Position numbers and translations under genes: made by a program. 64,000 bases of DNA from Tanypteryx hageni (lineage: Eukaryota > Arthropoda > Insecta > Odonata > Petaluridae), in assembly GCA_028673005.1 (NCBI GenBank), contig CM054116.1:81418572-81482571 (forward strand). The letters run 5' to 3'. The notes beneath the pieces are model-generated. The model was not told the origin of the DNA. It searched no databases and was given only the letters and a program-made list of their open reading frames with translations. Of the stretch, positions 21,938 to 36,505 are shown piece by piece (within the stretch, counting starts at the first letter, position 1; the number at the start of each line of letters is the position of its first letter).

Positions 21938-22441
21938 TAGTAGGGAGCACGAACGAAGGCGGGTGGCAACTGGATGCGCAGAAGGCAAGGAATGTCACGT
22001 GGTTTCTCTCGCTCCTTCACTTGACCAATCAGCGTCTGTCAGTTAGAGCGGCTCTTGGCGTGCAGTTCGTACATTTGCGGCGTGATTTTCTTGTTTATTT
22101 GCGTGTTTTACGATTGATATTTTGTGGTGTTCAAAATGGAGGGCGAAGGAAGTAAACGCAAGGTTTTGCACAAACAAGCAAGAGAAATCGTATATAAAGT
22201 GCATCAGTACTTCAAAAATGAGTCGGAGCATGCAGACGATTCAACACGTACAGCTGGTTACAATGTTGCCAGCTGTCAAGAACGAACGGCTAGCGCTTGT
22301 AGAATAATAGGACTTCGTGCGTCATGCGTTGTTTTCTGAGCGAAAGCTTCTGCAGGCTGGCGGTGTGGCATCAATGTAACGTGTATTTCTCTCTCTGCGC
22401 AGTAATCATGACTCACCGGCCTTCGTTCGTACTTCCAACTA
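21938..22441 (+). mobile_element. Tc1/mariner-type deletion derivative with TA target duplication
   Basis: Inverted ends: TAGTAGGGAGCACGAACGAA at 21938 against, on the other strand from 22441, TAGTTGGAAGTACGAACGAA; the match continues through GGC and GGTG. The element is flanked by TA on each side (21936-21937 and 22442-22443), as expected for the IS630-Tc1-mariner group. The paralogous repeat at 36361-36385 has a single TA at the equivalent point and no insertion. The 504 bp inside include a short transposase-like frame, so this is a deletion derivative and not a frame-less MITE. Confidence 0.8.
22136..22339 (+). pseudogene. N-terminal remnant of a transposase in the Tc1-like element
   Basis: From ATG at 22136 the frame reads MEGEGSKRKVLHKQAREIVY, then KVHQYFKNESEHADD, and ends at a TGA 22337-22339 after 67 codons. 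The start (basic, K-x-L-H-K-Q-A-R-E-I-V-x-K-V) resembles the N-terminal DNA-binding region of transposase-like proteins common in insect and tick genomes; this is from memory of the pattern, not a search. The catalytic domain is missing. It lies about 200 bp inside the left end, the position expected for a transposase start. Confidence 0.5.
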
Positions 22442-22600
22442 TAGTGAAATAGCATGTTTTGTTCAATACATTTTTATAGAAAAAGTAGCAAATTTCAAGA
22501 AAATCAAACTTTTAAGCCATAATTTACATTGGACTTACATAAAATTTCCCGCCTTTTTTTTATTTTTGTCAACGAAAACAATCTTCGTGACAACTGATGT

Positions 22601-25240
<2,640 letters not shown>

Positions 25241-25440
25241 TTGTACACATTTACCTTTCTTCCTTGGTACTGAATATATTATTCTATCTCTTTTAACTTA
25301 ATATTTCAACAGCATATTTCTGTCTTTGTTTGCTATTTCTTATTCTGTTTTACTTATTAATATTTAATTAGTAGCCTGAATGGTACCATAGGATTTTAGG
25401 TGTTAGAGGGAGCTAACCCAATTAAAGGCATTTATCTATC
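25241..25440 (+). mobile_element. Possible retroposon 3' end with TATC tail
   Basis: GTTAGAGGGAGCTAACCCAATTAAAGGCATTTATCTATCTATC around 25401-25443 resembles the tail layout at 21.05 kb (gttagatggaag..., AATAAAG, TATC repeats), but the core block is only loosely conserved. Confidence 0.3.
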
Positions 25441-26096
25441 TATCTACGTCTGTCTACCTCTCTCCTTCTCTCGCTCTCTAGATGGAGGAAGACACTGTCG
25501 TCTCAGTTTCACCGAAAACGAACAGGATTGTTTCTCCCCTTCACTTTCCCCTTCTCTCTCAATCTCTCTCTCTGTGCCTCTTTTCCTCTATATCTTCATC
25601 CTCCACCCTCTTTCCAGCTCTCCCCCATATATCTCTCTCTCGCTCTCTCCTGGGAATTGAATTCTGGGACCGATAACGAGGTGGCTCGGCATACGCGCTC
25701 TCTGTGGAACAGTGATTGGCATTCTAAGGTCTGTTTGGCACACCCAGCGCCCGCTTTCATTATGCCAAGTGAACGCAATTACTGTTATTGGGGAGGGGAT
25801 AGGAAGAGCCGTGTTTTAGGAGCGTATTTCGGGGGGTTTAGTGATGCCAAATGCAAAGCGGAATAGGGGACGTTGTGGGAGCAATGGAGATGAAGGAGAG
25901 AATCTGTGCGTGACTGCGCGTGTGCGTGTGAGCGTGCGTCTGTATAGTTTCTTACATTTGTTTGACGTATAGCGGCATAGAGAGAAGAAAGATGGATCTT
26001 AGGAACATGTAGATTATGGAAGATAACTATTGAAGTGTTCCCGAGAATTACCTACTTATTTATTTCTGCTATCTCTTAAACATGTGTTTCCTACCT
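25441..26096. other. CT-rich then mixed non-coding stretch
   Basis: 25450-25660 is pyrimidine-rich. 25680-25960 is GC-richer with a 112-codon plus frame that lacks support. GT-rich words occur at 25915-25945. Confidence 0.4.
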
Positions 26097-26206
26097 TTAA
26101 CAATGGCCGCCATAATGATAACAAAGACGACCATGCCACCGTCAGGACTACGACTCTAGCATTGAAAGCAAGAGAAGTTAAACACCCCTCTACCATGGCC
26201 GGCAAT
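26097..26206 (-). mobile_element. Degenerate tRNA-derived SINE
   Basis: Matches the SINE at 6609-6767 in order: AACAATG, ATAACAAAGAC, CCATGCC, CTCTAGCATT, CCCCTCTACCATGGCCGG (CCCCTCTACCAAGGCCGG in the other copy). The B box is destroyed (AGGACTACGACTC where GGATTCGAACC is expected), so this is the oldest of the three copies. Confidence 0.65.
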
Positions 26207-28808
26207 TACACGTTAAATAAGTAATTACGTTATTAAATCATAAGAATTACAGAGGACATGTGGAAATAATAGCAAGATCGAAGGCAAACAAAATGGAATC
26301 TTAATCATTATAAAAGGAAATGTGTCGAGCATAAGTATAAAGAAATAAAGCGGGATGACTGTGGATGTTAATTTCAACTGTCAAGCAATTCGTTTTATCT
26401 TACGAATTCGAGGTCGTTAAATTTATTCGAGTAATGAAAACGCAGTCGTAATGTAATGCGATGTTACGTGAATATGCTAAAAATAAAGTTTTACGATTCC
26501 AAATCATCATTAATGTGAACTTGATATTCCCCCAGACAATTTTCAAAGATGTACTTCCACGATCAGAAACAAAAACAGACAAGAACGTCCAATAGTAAAT
26601 ATCAATTAAATATGGCGATACTCCCCTTTAATTTCATAAGCATTAAAGTTTATGGGGAGAGGAGACAAGGGGAGTTTTAGCGAAGGTCTCTTTAGGGGAT
26701 AGGAAAGATATAATGATGAGAGGAGGAGATGGGATGCCGAGGGATAAACATTGAAGGGCGCAAGAGAAGGAAAAAGACGAGAAGCGCGACAATGTGATAA
26801 ATTAGGGCAGTCATTAGGGTAGATTAAATGAGAAGCGCGTGCAGATGGCGCTCTATTGAGAGAAATACGAAAGAAAGGATTGAGGGAAAACGAATAAGAA
26901 GCAAAGAAAGACAAAAGAGGGATGCAAACTCTCGATTTGCCGGTTTAAGTTGAATTTCCATTAACAGGATTTTTTAAAACTCATTTGCGATTGGAAATTC
27001 TTTTTACATGCGTACATATGTGCGGTATTTTCTTATTCTCTACGGTATGACGGCCTTAATATATCGTATTACTTGTATTGTAAACTTATTTTATACAATA
27101 ACATTAAATATTAGACATTTCATCAAGTTTTAGTTAATCATTTTACTTAATTTTTGTGTACTGTGGCTCGTGTAAATTGGTCTACTGATCGACCGAAATA
27201 GGCCCGGTTTCAAGATACCCGGTAAAATGGAAGTTTGCCGTGTGAAGTAGCGAATAACGATACGGAGAAGAGATTCATGGTTGGTGAAAATCGTGTAGAA
27301 TGAGAGAGGGGAAACGGGAAGCAAAGACGTCATGGTGAAATTAGAGGAGACGACGATGGTGGAAGAGCAGAGAGAGAGAGAAAGGCAGAGGGGGATAGGT
27401 TGTGGCGAAGAGAGAGTGAATGGAGCTGTAGAGAGTTCTGCGGGATAAAACAAGCACGAGTAAGGAAGAGGAAGGGAAGGTTTACTGTATCACGGGGGTC
27501 ACTCAATTTAGGCGTTGTTTGAGAAGGAAGTGGCATGTTTTGCTGGCTGTGTTAACAACGGCGTTGGAAGGCATATTCCGGAACGCAAGGAGAGTTCGTG
27601 AGGAAATGGGGAAGGTTTCAGGATGTGGCCTGCGGAGTGGGCCGTGGTAGACTACAAGTGGGCCGAGGCAACACCCACAACGAGAAGGGTCAGATGTGTT
27701 CATCCGAGTTTTGTCAGCGACCACCAATCGAGAACTCTTTCCTCGGTGATGCAAAGGGCTCAATTTGACGTCAGGGAAACTTTTCCGCTCAAACGAGCTA
27801 ACTCGTTTTCGAAGATCAAGGATGCTTTAAATAATCAAATTACTGCTTTGTTGAAACTCCGTTTTTATTGTTAATACGGCGCATAAAATACAAAAGTTGT
27901 GTTGAATTAGAATGTCGTAAATGAATCACGGGATTTTTCTTTTTGTGCGACGATCAATTTCCACTTTTAAATTCTAACATACTGGTATTGTTTTTTAATT
28001 GTCTTAAAAATATGTCGTGAAAATTTAAAATTCTATATTGAAATTTTAATGAACAGAAAATTTCGTGAAAATTTGTTTTGCCATATTTAATTTTATGTGT
28101 AAAAGCATTCGTGAATTCTGTATCTTGTATAGGTGTTTCATTTTGTATTCCTATTCACAAAGTTTCTCTGCGTATGGGTTTGGGTTTGAAAACATTAATT
28201 TTTGTGTGAATAAAAACTATGGTCGAAGACGTAAAGGCGCAGTTTATATCGGTTCTGTAAGATTCATGGGAATGGAATGTATTTAAATAATTTTTAGCCA
28301 TGAAAATAAAATCCATTAATGTATCCAAAAATAACTTCGTGTCAAGTTCAAGCCTTCTTTTATCAAACTTAAGTAATGTATATCATACTGCTATTCTCTC
28401 AGTCGGTTACATACAATTGGATTCTCAATGCAAGCAGAAATTTTACGTCTGTTCGGATATTTTTGAGACGATTCAGATTGATACAAAATCATTACAGTCA
28501 TTATAGCATGAAATTGGTACTTGAAAACATGTGCGTTTTCCCCGTTGTTTGAATGATGAAAAACTTCAAAGGGCAGCATATTGATTTAACGAAGAGGATA
28601 TTTTATATATGGGTGAAAACGGGCAAATTTGACCGTGAACTTCCAGATAACTTGATTTTCTGCTCTTAATAATCACTTCATGTCTGCATTACTACCTCGG
28701 GCATTAATTTTATCACAACTTGGAATAAAAATAAGCTTCTCTAGAAAATACATTTTCATTGCCGCAAAAGTTTGAATTTTAATGCCAAATCTACAGTACA
28801 AATTTAAA

Positions 28809-28809
<1 letters not shown>
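26207..28809. other. Non-coding stretch (putative intron)
   Basis: Purine-rich patches at 26650-26930 and 27290-27480. 27560-27800 is GC-richer with frames on both strands and no domain. 27860-28800 is AT-rich. No exon could be supported. Confidence 0.4.

Positions 28810-28893
<84 letters not shown>
28810..28893. repeat. (TA)n microsatellite
   Basis: About 84 bp of uninterrupted TA. Unlike those at 4.2 and 14.3 kb its flanks are not inverted repeats. Confidence 0.9.
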
Positions 28894-28895
<2 letters not shown>

Positions 28896-29270
28896 AGGTT
28901 ATTTATAGAAATAATGCATTAAACGTTTCGTGGGATTGAAAGAGTTTTCAGATAAATCGACAATTTTCTTCGCTAAAAAAAATTATATTAGTCCCTAATC
29001 ATGAATGGTGTTTAAGTAAACAATATAGTCTTTCTCACCTCTCGAAATTTTGTATGAAATTAAAATGTTTTTATACCACCATACGTCGTAATCCCTTTCA
29101 GTTTTTATAACAACCTCAGCAATTTCGGTCACAATGCATTATAAATATGTACTTGTGAATATCGAACTTTTTCGTGCATGTTTGGAAAAACCGCCTTAGC
29201 AAAGCACGAAGACTTGGAAAATGTCTCGTAAAAATGGTGAAAGTGTATCCCCTTGAACCTAGCCCCGAGG
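28894..29270. other. AT-rich non-coding stretch
   Basis: Nothing further seen. Confidence 0.4.
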
Positions 29271-30235
29271 AGAGAGAGAAGGTGGGAAAGAGAGGGATAG
29301 AGAGAGGGATAGAGAGAGGGATAGAGAGAGGGATAGAGAGAGGGATAGAGAGAGGGATAGAGGGAGGGATAGAGAGAGGGATAGAGGGAGGGAGGGAGGG
29401 AGAGAGAGAGGGAGAGAGAGGAAGGGTGAGAGAGAGAGGGTGAGAGAGAGAGTGAGAGAGAGAGGTAGGGAGAGAGAGAGGGATAGTGAGAGAGGGTGGG
29501 AGGGAGTGAAGGAGAGAGAGTGGGTGAGTGAGAGGGAGGAATAGAGAGGGAAAGAGAGAGAGAGAGGAAGAAATAGTGACGGAGAGAGAGGGAGGAAGAA
29601 AGAGGGACGGAGAGAGGAGGGAGAGAGAGAGGTAAAGAGAGAGAGAGGGAAGGAGAGAGAGAGAGAGGGAAGATGAGAGATTGGGAGGGTGAGAGAGAGG
29701 TAGGGAGAGGGTGAGAGGGAGAGAGAGGGAGGAAGAGAGAGGGATGGAGAGAGGGATGGTGAGAGAGGGTGGGAAGGAATGAGGGAGAGGGTGAGTGAGT
29801 GAGAGGGAGAGATAGCGAGGGAAAGGGAGACAGAAAAAGGAAGAGACAGAGAAAGGGAGAGAGAGGGAGGAAGAAAGAGGGGCGGCGAGAGAGAGAGGGA
29901 GAAAGAAAAAGGGAAGGAGAGAGAGGGAGGATGAGAGATTAGGAGGGTGAGAGAGAGGTAGGGAGAGAGAGAGGGAGGGAGAGAGAGAGGGAGGGAGAGA
30001 GAGAGGGAGGGAGTGAGAGAGGGAGGGAGTGAAAGAGGGAGGAAGAGAGAGAGAGAGGGAGGGTGAGAGAGGGTGGGAGAGAGAGAGGTAAAGAGAGAGG
30101 GAAGGAGAGAGAGGGAGGATGAGAGACTGGGAGAGTGAAAGAGAGGTAGGAAGAGGGTGAGAGAGAGGGAGTGAGAGAGAGAGGGATTGAGTGAGGAAGA
30201 GAGAGAGAGGACAGATAGAGGGAGGGAGAGAGGGA
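29271..30235. repeat. Polypurine tract of about 960 bp with a 12-bp tandem repeat
   Basis: The plus strand is almost wholly A and G, with scattered T in GGATAG and GGTGAG words. It starts with about eight copies of the 12-bp unit AGAGAGGGATAG (29289-29388), then decays into GGGAGAGAGA-type words. On the minus strand this yields frames of 374 and 391 codons made of Ser-Leu-Pro-Ile-Phe repeats, which I reject as proteins. Mirror-symmetric purine runs of this kind can form triplex (H-DNA). Confidence 0.9.
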
Positions 30236-31299
30236 GGCAACTACTCAGAATCGAATGTTCCGTAAGGGAGAACGTTGGTTTTGTAAAAGTGGGGACAAAA
30301 TAAGTGGGAGAGAGAGGGAGAACGCCTGTCTTAAACTTTGCTGGAATAGAAGGGTCGAGAAGGTTATATGCTACTTTATGTAAGGGGGAGATGGGAATGA
30401 AAAGTATAGGGAGAAAGGACGCATGCCACGCCACCTTCGCGTGCTACGAGAGGGAAGGAAAGAGGGAAAATCCGGAACTAAAGATTTCCTCCATCCCTAG
30501 CAAACATCCTGGAAAATATTTTTCCCTCTTAAAAAAATACATTTTCCCCTTCGGTTCCTTTTTAGCTCACGGTCCGATTTTTCCTTCTCCGAACTGAAAG
30601 CGGATGGGCCTTCTCTTGAAAAAAAGTTTTCGACCATTTTGCTCGTTCGCGGCATTTTCAATCTTCATGATTTTTTCCATAAATCCCACATTTATTTCCC
30701 ATTTTTCTTTACGCTGAATGGTCTTTTTCCCCTTGTACTATCTTTATCTCTCTCCCTCGCGCCATGTAATGCATTTATTTTTTACTCCGATTCCCCTTTT
30801 ATTTCTTATTACTTTATTTTCATTTTTCTTCATTTCTATTTCTCTCTCTATTCCTATTTATCCCTCGATTTTTCGTTCTAACTCCTTTTTATTTTCCTGT
30901 ATTTTTTTCAAATTTATTCCTTGCTTTATCTCGATCTCTCGTCCATTTCACACCATATCCTTCTATTCCGCATTCTTCCTATCATGGCCAGTAATTAATT
31001 TTATGTAATTTCAGTTAAATAAGTCATATTTATTATTGAAATAAATTTATCATTATAAAACTTCACTGTTTATATTTATAATATTTTTATTACTTATTTG
31101 TTATTTATTTTTATTGTATCAGAAATGTATATACCCTGACAATCTCGCAACAATGAAGTATATTGCATAAAAATTAACAAGATTGGAAAGGTGTACTCCA
31201 TGTCGGAATACACAGTTTCCAAATGCGTTCCATTTATCCATTTCACAATATTCTCAATATTTTTCGCTCAGATGAGAATTTAACGAGAAGCAAGCGAGG
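30236..31299. other. Non-coding stretch (putative intron)
   Basis: Mixed to 30500, then T-rich to 31010, then AT-rich. No supported exon. Confidence 0.4.
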
Positions 31300-31745
31300 T
31301 ACGTTGTAAAATACATGTAGGTCTTCATGCAAAGTAGTCGTAATTATTGTCGGATTTTACCCAAAATTGGACTCGGTCAATTAATTTTAACAAAACTCCC
31401 CTATACCGAATTTCATCACAATATATCAATCGGTTCCCGAGTTGAAGCAAAGAAACATTGTAAACTACATGTAGGCTTTCACGTAAAGTGGTCGTCATTT
31501 TTGTCCGATTTTAACCAAAATTGGAATCGATTGACCAATTTTAGCAAAACTCTCCAATACCAAATTTCATCAAAATAGGTCCAGTGGTTTCCTAGTTGAA
31601 ACAAAAGAACATTGTAGGTCTTCATGTAAAGTGGTCGTCATTGTTTTTCGATTTTGACCAAAATTGAAATCGAATGACCAATTTTAGCAAAACTCCCCAT
31701 TACAAACTTGCATTATAATACGTCAAGCGGTTTCCGAGTTTTAAC
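31300..31745. repeat. Three-unit diverged tandem repeat, period about 145-155 bp
   Basis: The landmark AAAGT.GTCGT occurs at about 31332, 31486 and 31629. Each unit also carries CAAAATTG followed by GACCAATTTTAGCAAAACTC-type text, 'aatttcatca' or its variant, and a 'ggttt/ccgagttgaa' block. The last unit ends with ACATGCGGACGGACGGACGG at 31744-31763, the inverse of the (GTCC)n core seen in the repeat at 21.7 and 36.1 kb. Confidence 0.75.
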
Positions 31746-32109
31746 ATGCGGACGGACGGACGGAATCGACCTCCCCTATATGAGTTCACTTCGTGCAAAT
31801 AACGCATAATAATTGGAAATTTTGCTAATAATAGGGAAAAACGAAGTAAATAACATGAATTATTTCTTAGAAAAATCGATATAAAGTTAATGAAAACCAA
31901 ATCACAATTTATAGTAATAACCATGCAACATAATTAAATAGATGAGCTTTATCTAACTCGCGTTTCTTTTTCAAAGTGCTAAATATTCCAAGTTAGTGGC
32001 AGCATGAAGGAACTGGAAATTAATTTCACCCAAGTAACCTAGGGCATGAATAATTTAGTAACCACGCTGTAACCACAAAAGATATGACGCATAAATGGCA
32101 GAAGAAGCT
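31746..32109. other. AT-rich non-coding stretch
   Basis: Nothing beyond the GGAC repeat at its left edge. Confidence 0.4.
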
Positions 32110-32210
32110 TTTCATTCTCAACATCATCCTAATAAAGACGATTGTCTCACTCTCTCTCTCTCTCTCTCCCCAATTTCTCTTTCTATTCACACGTCCCTCT
32201 CTCTCTGTGT
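32110..32210 (+). mobile_element. Retroposon 3' tail fragment running into (CT)n
   Basis: CATTCTCAACATCATCCTAATAAAGACGATTGTC at about 32111-32144 is a variant of the tail block at 21.05 and 35.05 kb, followed at once by CTCTCTCTC. Confidence 0.45.
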
Positions 32211-34459
32211 GTCAATTTCGCGCTTCTCCACCTTCTCTCCTATTCTCTTCTGTCCCATTGTTTGCCATCCTTTCCATTCCCTTATCCCTTATTCCGCCGC
32301 CATCCATTTCCTCATACTCTCCTGACGCTTCAGCGAATATTCTGATGCGTCTTCCTATCGAGGATGATGGAGGACTCCCTGGTGTGTTTCCGCATCACCG
32401 ACAATCCGACGACTCTTCTGTTTCCATACGCGCGGCGGTTTATCCATGTGTTACTGCCAAGGACTTTCCTTTCTTTTCCGAAAATCCTCCTCCACCATCA
32501 CTCTTCTTCCTTTTCAACGGTCGAATGAAGAGAATCCAGTATCCGTGTTTTTTCCTCCAAATCTTTTCTCCTCCCCTCGTCTTCTCAAAAAAAAGCTCAC
32601 CTTTCTCTCCAAAAACGGGATGGATTGACCATAGGTATCTTTTTTAACGAGCCCGCCGAAGGGTACACTCGCAACGCGAGAGAGAATTTTCACAGGATGG
32701 TTAAATGGGATAGGAGAGGTGTTGCCACGGTTACGTTGCTCGGATAAACTCATCTCACTAAGAAAAAAATGCGACTCTTGGCGGTCATTATTGGACGATC
32801 GATCGATTGATGATGGCGAACGAAACAAGAATAAATAAATAATTCTTTTTTTTCCCAATTATTACTTTCTATATGAATGATGGTCATTCATGTCGCCTGA
32901 AAAAAAGAGCGATCATATTTTACGATTCGACGCAGGTCTTTAACGTTCCTTCGATGCACATTTAAACAGAAAAAAGCCGTAATTAATGTTTATTATTTTT
33001 GCCTCCGTGTTTTTTTTAACGCTAAGTCGCGAAATTGAAAAGTTTTAATGGAAAATTTAGCGATGAAATGCTGAATGATTCATAACGTAGGCGCTTTTGA
33101 TGACGGAGTAAATATGAAATTCATCTATTCCGGTGTATATTTAACGGCAACTCCTGCTTCGTTACCCCGCTTGTTATTGTTTAATTCCCGTCGGATTCAG
33201 TAAATGCTATCCAAATTTAATACAAGAGAAATGGAAAACATGCACACAATTAGTTTCTGACAATTTTAGATGAATGATGGCCAAAACAATTGGAAAGCGC
33301 CCTTTTTCGGTGTTTATCAAAGTGATGCTTAATCAAATTTATGTAGCTAGCGTGTCATCATTTACAAACTGGCCTGATATCGCGAATATTCTAATTTGAT
33401 CCTTCCCAAAATTGTTATACATCTTCCCACCGCAAAATACAAACGCGAACGAATTTCATCAACTCGTTTTAAATCCAGCTAGAAGTAGAAGGGCGTTTTG
33501 TGTCCATTCCTTCTTCCTTATTTTCTCTCTCATTATTCCGTAGCACTCTATTTTTAGCTGAATATGGAAAATTTCAAGTACAAAGATCGAATTCGGAACG
33601 GTTTAGCGAGTGGGCCGCACACGACGAAGTTTCCTTTCGTTGTGTTCATTCTTTCTTTCCTACTCCGTAATGGAATTCCGTAATGGTAACTTAACTTTTG
33701 ATGATTTGATTGCTATCTATATGCTGACAAATTTTATGCAGAGATCATTTCCAAGTGAATGTATAGCTTCTACGCATAAATTAGGAGATATTGTAAGAAC
33801 GATGGGTAAATTCCATTCCAATTATCAGTTATTTATCTGAAAAACATCCGTTTTCAAGTATGGTGCGAAAGTAAGTGAATTAATGTTGCATAACTATTGA
33901 GATGTTTTGTTTATCATGTGGATAATTGTAATAATCTCTTTGAAGAAAGATGCAATCCTGAAATTCGTGTAACTATATTTAGGTCATCCAAAAAGTACAG
34001 TAGTCCCATTCAAAACGTGGGGCTTACGTTCTTAGAAAATTCTACGTTGGACGAAGCCGTTTTGCAAATATTTAATGACTTATGAAAAAAGGTAACGTGT
34101 TCGAATATGCTACGAGATTTTACATGCCACTCACTGTTAAATATCACTAATATACGTGGACTGTAGTCTACTGTTGGCGTCATCATATAGGCGAACAAAT
34201 ACCAAAACCACTAGCTTTAATGTACAGGTAAATCGATCACTTAGTACGCGACATTTGGGAAAATAATAAAAAAACGTTAGGCTTTGTACAATGGGAGGAC
34301 CGCAATTTTTACACGCAGAGAAAAATCTCCGCAAATCCTTGCAAAATGACTCGTCGAATTTCCATTTTACTAAACCGGTCAACACACCTTCAATTTTTCT
34401 CACAAGATTTTAATTATTATTTATTATATTATTATTATTATTTATTATATTATTAATTA
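32211..34459. other. Non-coding stretch (putative intron)
   Basis: 32211-32640 is pyrimidine-rich and mixed, with a 187-codon plus frame (32084-32647) that begins in repeat and shows no domain. The rest is AT-rich. A poly (ATT)n patch lies at 34410-34460. Confidence 0.4.
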
Positions 34460-34925
34460 TAGTTTAAATTTGAAGATCGTGCGTCAATTGTTTCTAATTT
34501 TAATTTCCAAAAGAATAAAAGCACTTTAAAAAGTCTATTTTTACGTGTTATCTTACGGGAAATGGAAATCGCCCCATGGAGTTTTTCGTATTTTTTTGTC
34601 ATTTAATTTTTATATCTGAGTCAAACATATCTGCGAAATTTCAACCTTCCACCTAATTAGGAAGTTTGTTAAAAACGCGTTAAAAAGTGCCATTGATGAC
34701 GTCAGCGTTACACACAAACCCCACCATCTAGCTTTTATTATAAAACTAGATGAACTAGCCCGTTTAAAACGGGATTTGTAATCAAACAAACGGCTGAGAT
34801 ATTGATTGTCTTATGGGAGATTGAAATCACCCTTTGGAGTCGAACCCGGGACCTTTTTGAAAATATTTTATGTCATTCGCTATTGGTACGTGATCGAAGC
34901 AATCCTACCAAATTTGGTTGCGTGG
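34460..34925 (-). repeat. Dispersed repeat with tRNA-like B box
   Basis: On the minus strand GGTCCCGGGTTCGACTCC (about 34849-34832) matches a T-arm/B-box, followed by text containing GGTGATTTCAATCTCCC. The segment 34465-34580 corresponds to 35440-35550 (shared TTTTTACGTGTTATC and GGGAAAT) and 34795-34925 corresponds to 35520-35645 (shared CCTACCAAATTTGGTTG-type text). It looks like overlapping copies of one SINE-like family, exact ends unknown. Confidence 0.4.
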
Positions 34926-35035
34926 ATCAAGTATTAAATTTAAGGCACATTCCATTCTTCGTCCTTTTCTCTCTTTCTTTCTCCAATCCTCCTCCCTCCC
35001 ATTCTCTCTCATTCTCCCCCTCTCTCCTTTTCTGG

Positions 35036-35215
35036 AACAATATATTTCCTAGTCTCAATCTCGCCCTAATAAAGAAGATTATCTATCTCTCCCTCTACCT
35101 TTTTCTCTGTCTCCCTCCATCTCCCTCCTCTGTCTCCCTCTTCTCTCTCCTCTCTCACTCCCTCTCTCTTTTCCTGTCTCGCTCCTTTCTTCCTCTCTCT
35201 CCTATTCTCTCATCT
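35036..35215 (+). mobile_element. Retroposon 3' tail fragment running into a CT-rich tract
   Basis: GTCTCAATCTCGCCCTAATA AAGAAGATTATCTATCTCTC at 35050-35088 is nearly identical to the tail block at 21050-21085, and CT-rich sequence continues to about 35215. Confidence 0.5.
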
Positions 35216-35439
35216 ATTAAAACATTCAAAGCACTCTTTCCTTACGGATATAGTATAAGGGTTGAGACAACAATACAATCTCGAAGTTTAACAATGACAC
35301 GGTCGGCAAGGTAACATGTCGTTAAAAAAGTTTAAATCTTTCCAATACTTATGATTTAAACATAGATATTGAGCGATTTTGTATCGTAGGCTAAATATGA
35401 CGATAAGAATAAGAAACGGTATTTATTTTTCTTTAAAAC

Positions 35440-35680
35440 GGTTTATATCCGAAGATTGTACGTCGATTATTTTTATTTTTATTTGTAAAAGAGTAAAAGC
35501 CTTTACGTCGAAAAATCGATTTTTACGTGTTATCGTATGGGAAATTTAAATCACCCTCTGGAATAGAGCCGAGGACCTTTGTTGACCTTTGTCATTCGCG
35601 AATGTTATGTAATCAATCTAATCCCACCAAATTTGGTTGAACTGGCTGAAGAAACAACTGAGATATTGAGCGTTATGGAC
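35440..35680 (-). repeat. Second copy of the SINE-like repeat at 34.5-34.9 kb
   Basis: Shares GATTTTTACGTGTTATCGTA, GGGAAAT, ATCACCCTCTGG, GAGGACCTTTG, TCATTCGC and CCACCAAATTTGGTTG with the 34.5-34.9 kb copy. Its B-box equivalent is mutated (GAATAGAGCCGAGG). Confidence 0.4.
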
Positions 35681-36095
35681 ATAATGACCAGGTGAGCAAT
35701 TCACCAAGAGACTTAGCATTTTATAGTTACTAGATGTTGTCTGCATACCTGTTGTCTGATAATGACGATCATTCCTCAAAACCGGTCGTGTATTTCGTTT
35801 TTCGGTGTGAAAATAGTACCAAGTTAGCATTTATTCTATCTAACATATAAATATTCCATAATATAGAATAGTTTTAAAAATTGGCATCGATCTCGTTGAA
35901 CCTTTTTCGTCTATGGGATTACGAATTTACCTGTAAGATGACTATTTATTTATCCTTAACACCAATGGTGCCATATAAGAGAAAATCAAGTCTAAATAAG
36001 GTTTTCATGGTTAACATTTCAATATTAAATGTTTTACTAATATCGAAATTTTCATTAAAATGTACAACTTTGTGTGTTAAAATTTTCGTATTGCT
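35681..36095. other. AT-rich non-coding stretch
   Basis: Nothing that I can support. Confidence 0.4.
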
Positions 36096-36505
36096 TTTTA
36101 GGCGTTCTTTACAAAAAGTAAAAAAAGAACGCCTTATGGACAGGTCGTGTCCGTCCGTCCGCATGTTTCATCTGCAGAACTATTAGGCGGATTTTTATGA
36201 AATTTGGTATTGAGGCAACAAGGGAAAAGGAAATGAGAAAATTAAATAAATGGCGAACGTAGCCTAATAAAAAGTGCCACTTTACTGGTGAGAAAAAATT
36301 AACTTTTCTTTATATCTCGTATAATATTAATTATAACAGAAAGGTCATCAGTTAAAATTGTAGAAATAGTCAAGTAGCATGTGTTTTGATTAGTACATTT
36401 TTATCGAAGGAGTAGCCGATTTCAAGAAAATAAAACGAGAAATCGTAATTCACTCGTGTTTTTCAATTGTTGTCAACGAAAACAGCCTTCGTAGCAACGC
36501 TTAGA
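36096..36505 (+). repeat. Dispersed repeat, copy B (uninterrupted)
   Basis: Full-length partner of 21663-22600. It opens with GGCGTTCTTT at 36101 and AAAGAACGCC at 36124-36134, a short inverted repeat, then the (GTCC)n core. It retains a single TA at 36367-36368 where copy A carries the 504-bp Tc1-like insertion. Confidence 0.8.

Larger units (their letters stand above)
21663..22600 (+). repeat. Dispersed repeat, copy A, interrupted by a MITE
   Basis: Two segments, 21663-21935 and 22442-22600, align in order with the uninterrupted copy at 36096-36505. Shared strings include AAGAACGCCTTATGG, TCCGTCCGTCCGCATGTTTC, AACTTTTCTTTATATCTCGT and, after the insertion, ATAGCATG, TACATTTTTAT and GTCAACGAAAACA. 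No coding capacity. The family was not identified; (GTCC)n cores of this kind are widespread in arthropod genomes. Confidence 0.8.

Noticed and set aside
29116..30434. Minus-strand frames of 374 and 391 codons rich in Ser, Leu, Pro
   Set aside because: They are the complement of a polypurine tract; two overlapping frames are equally open and the residue pattern simply follows the GA repeats.
32084..32647. 187-codon plus-strand frame
   Set aside because: It begins in a retroposon tail and CT repeat, overlaps other open frames on both strands, and shows no domain.
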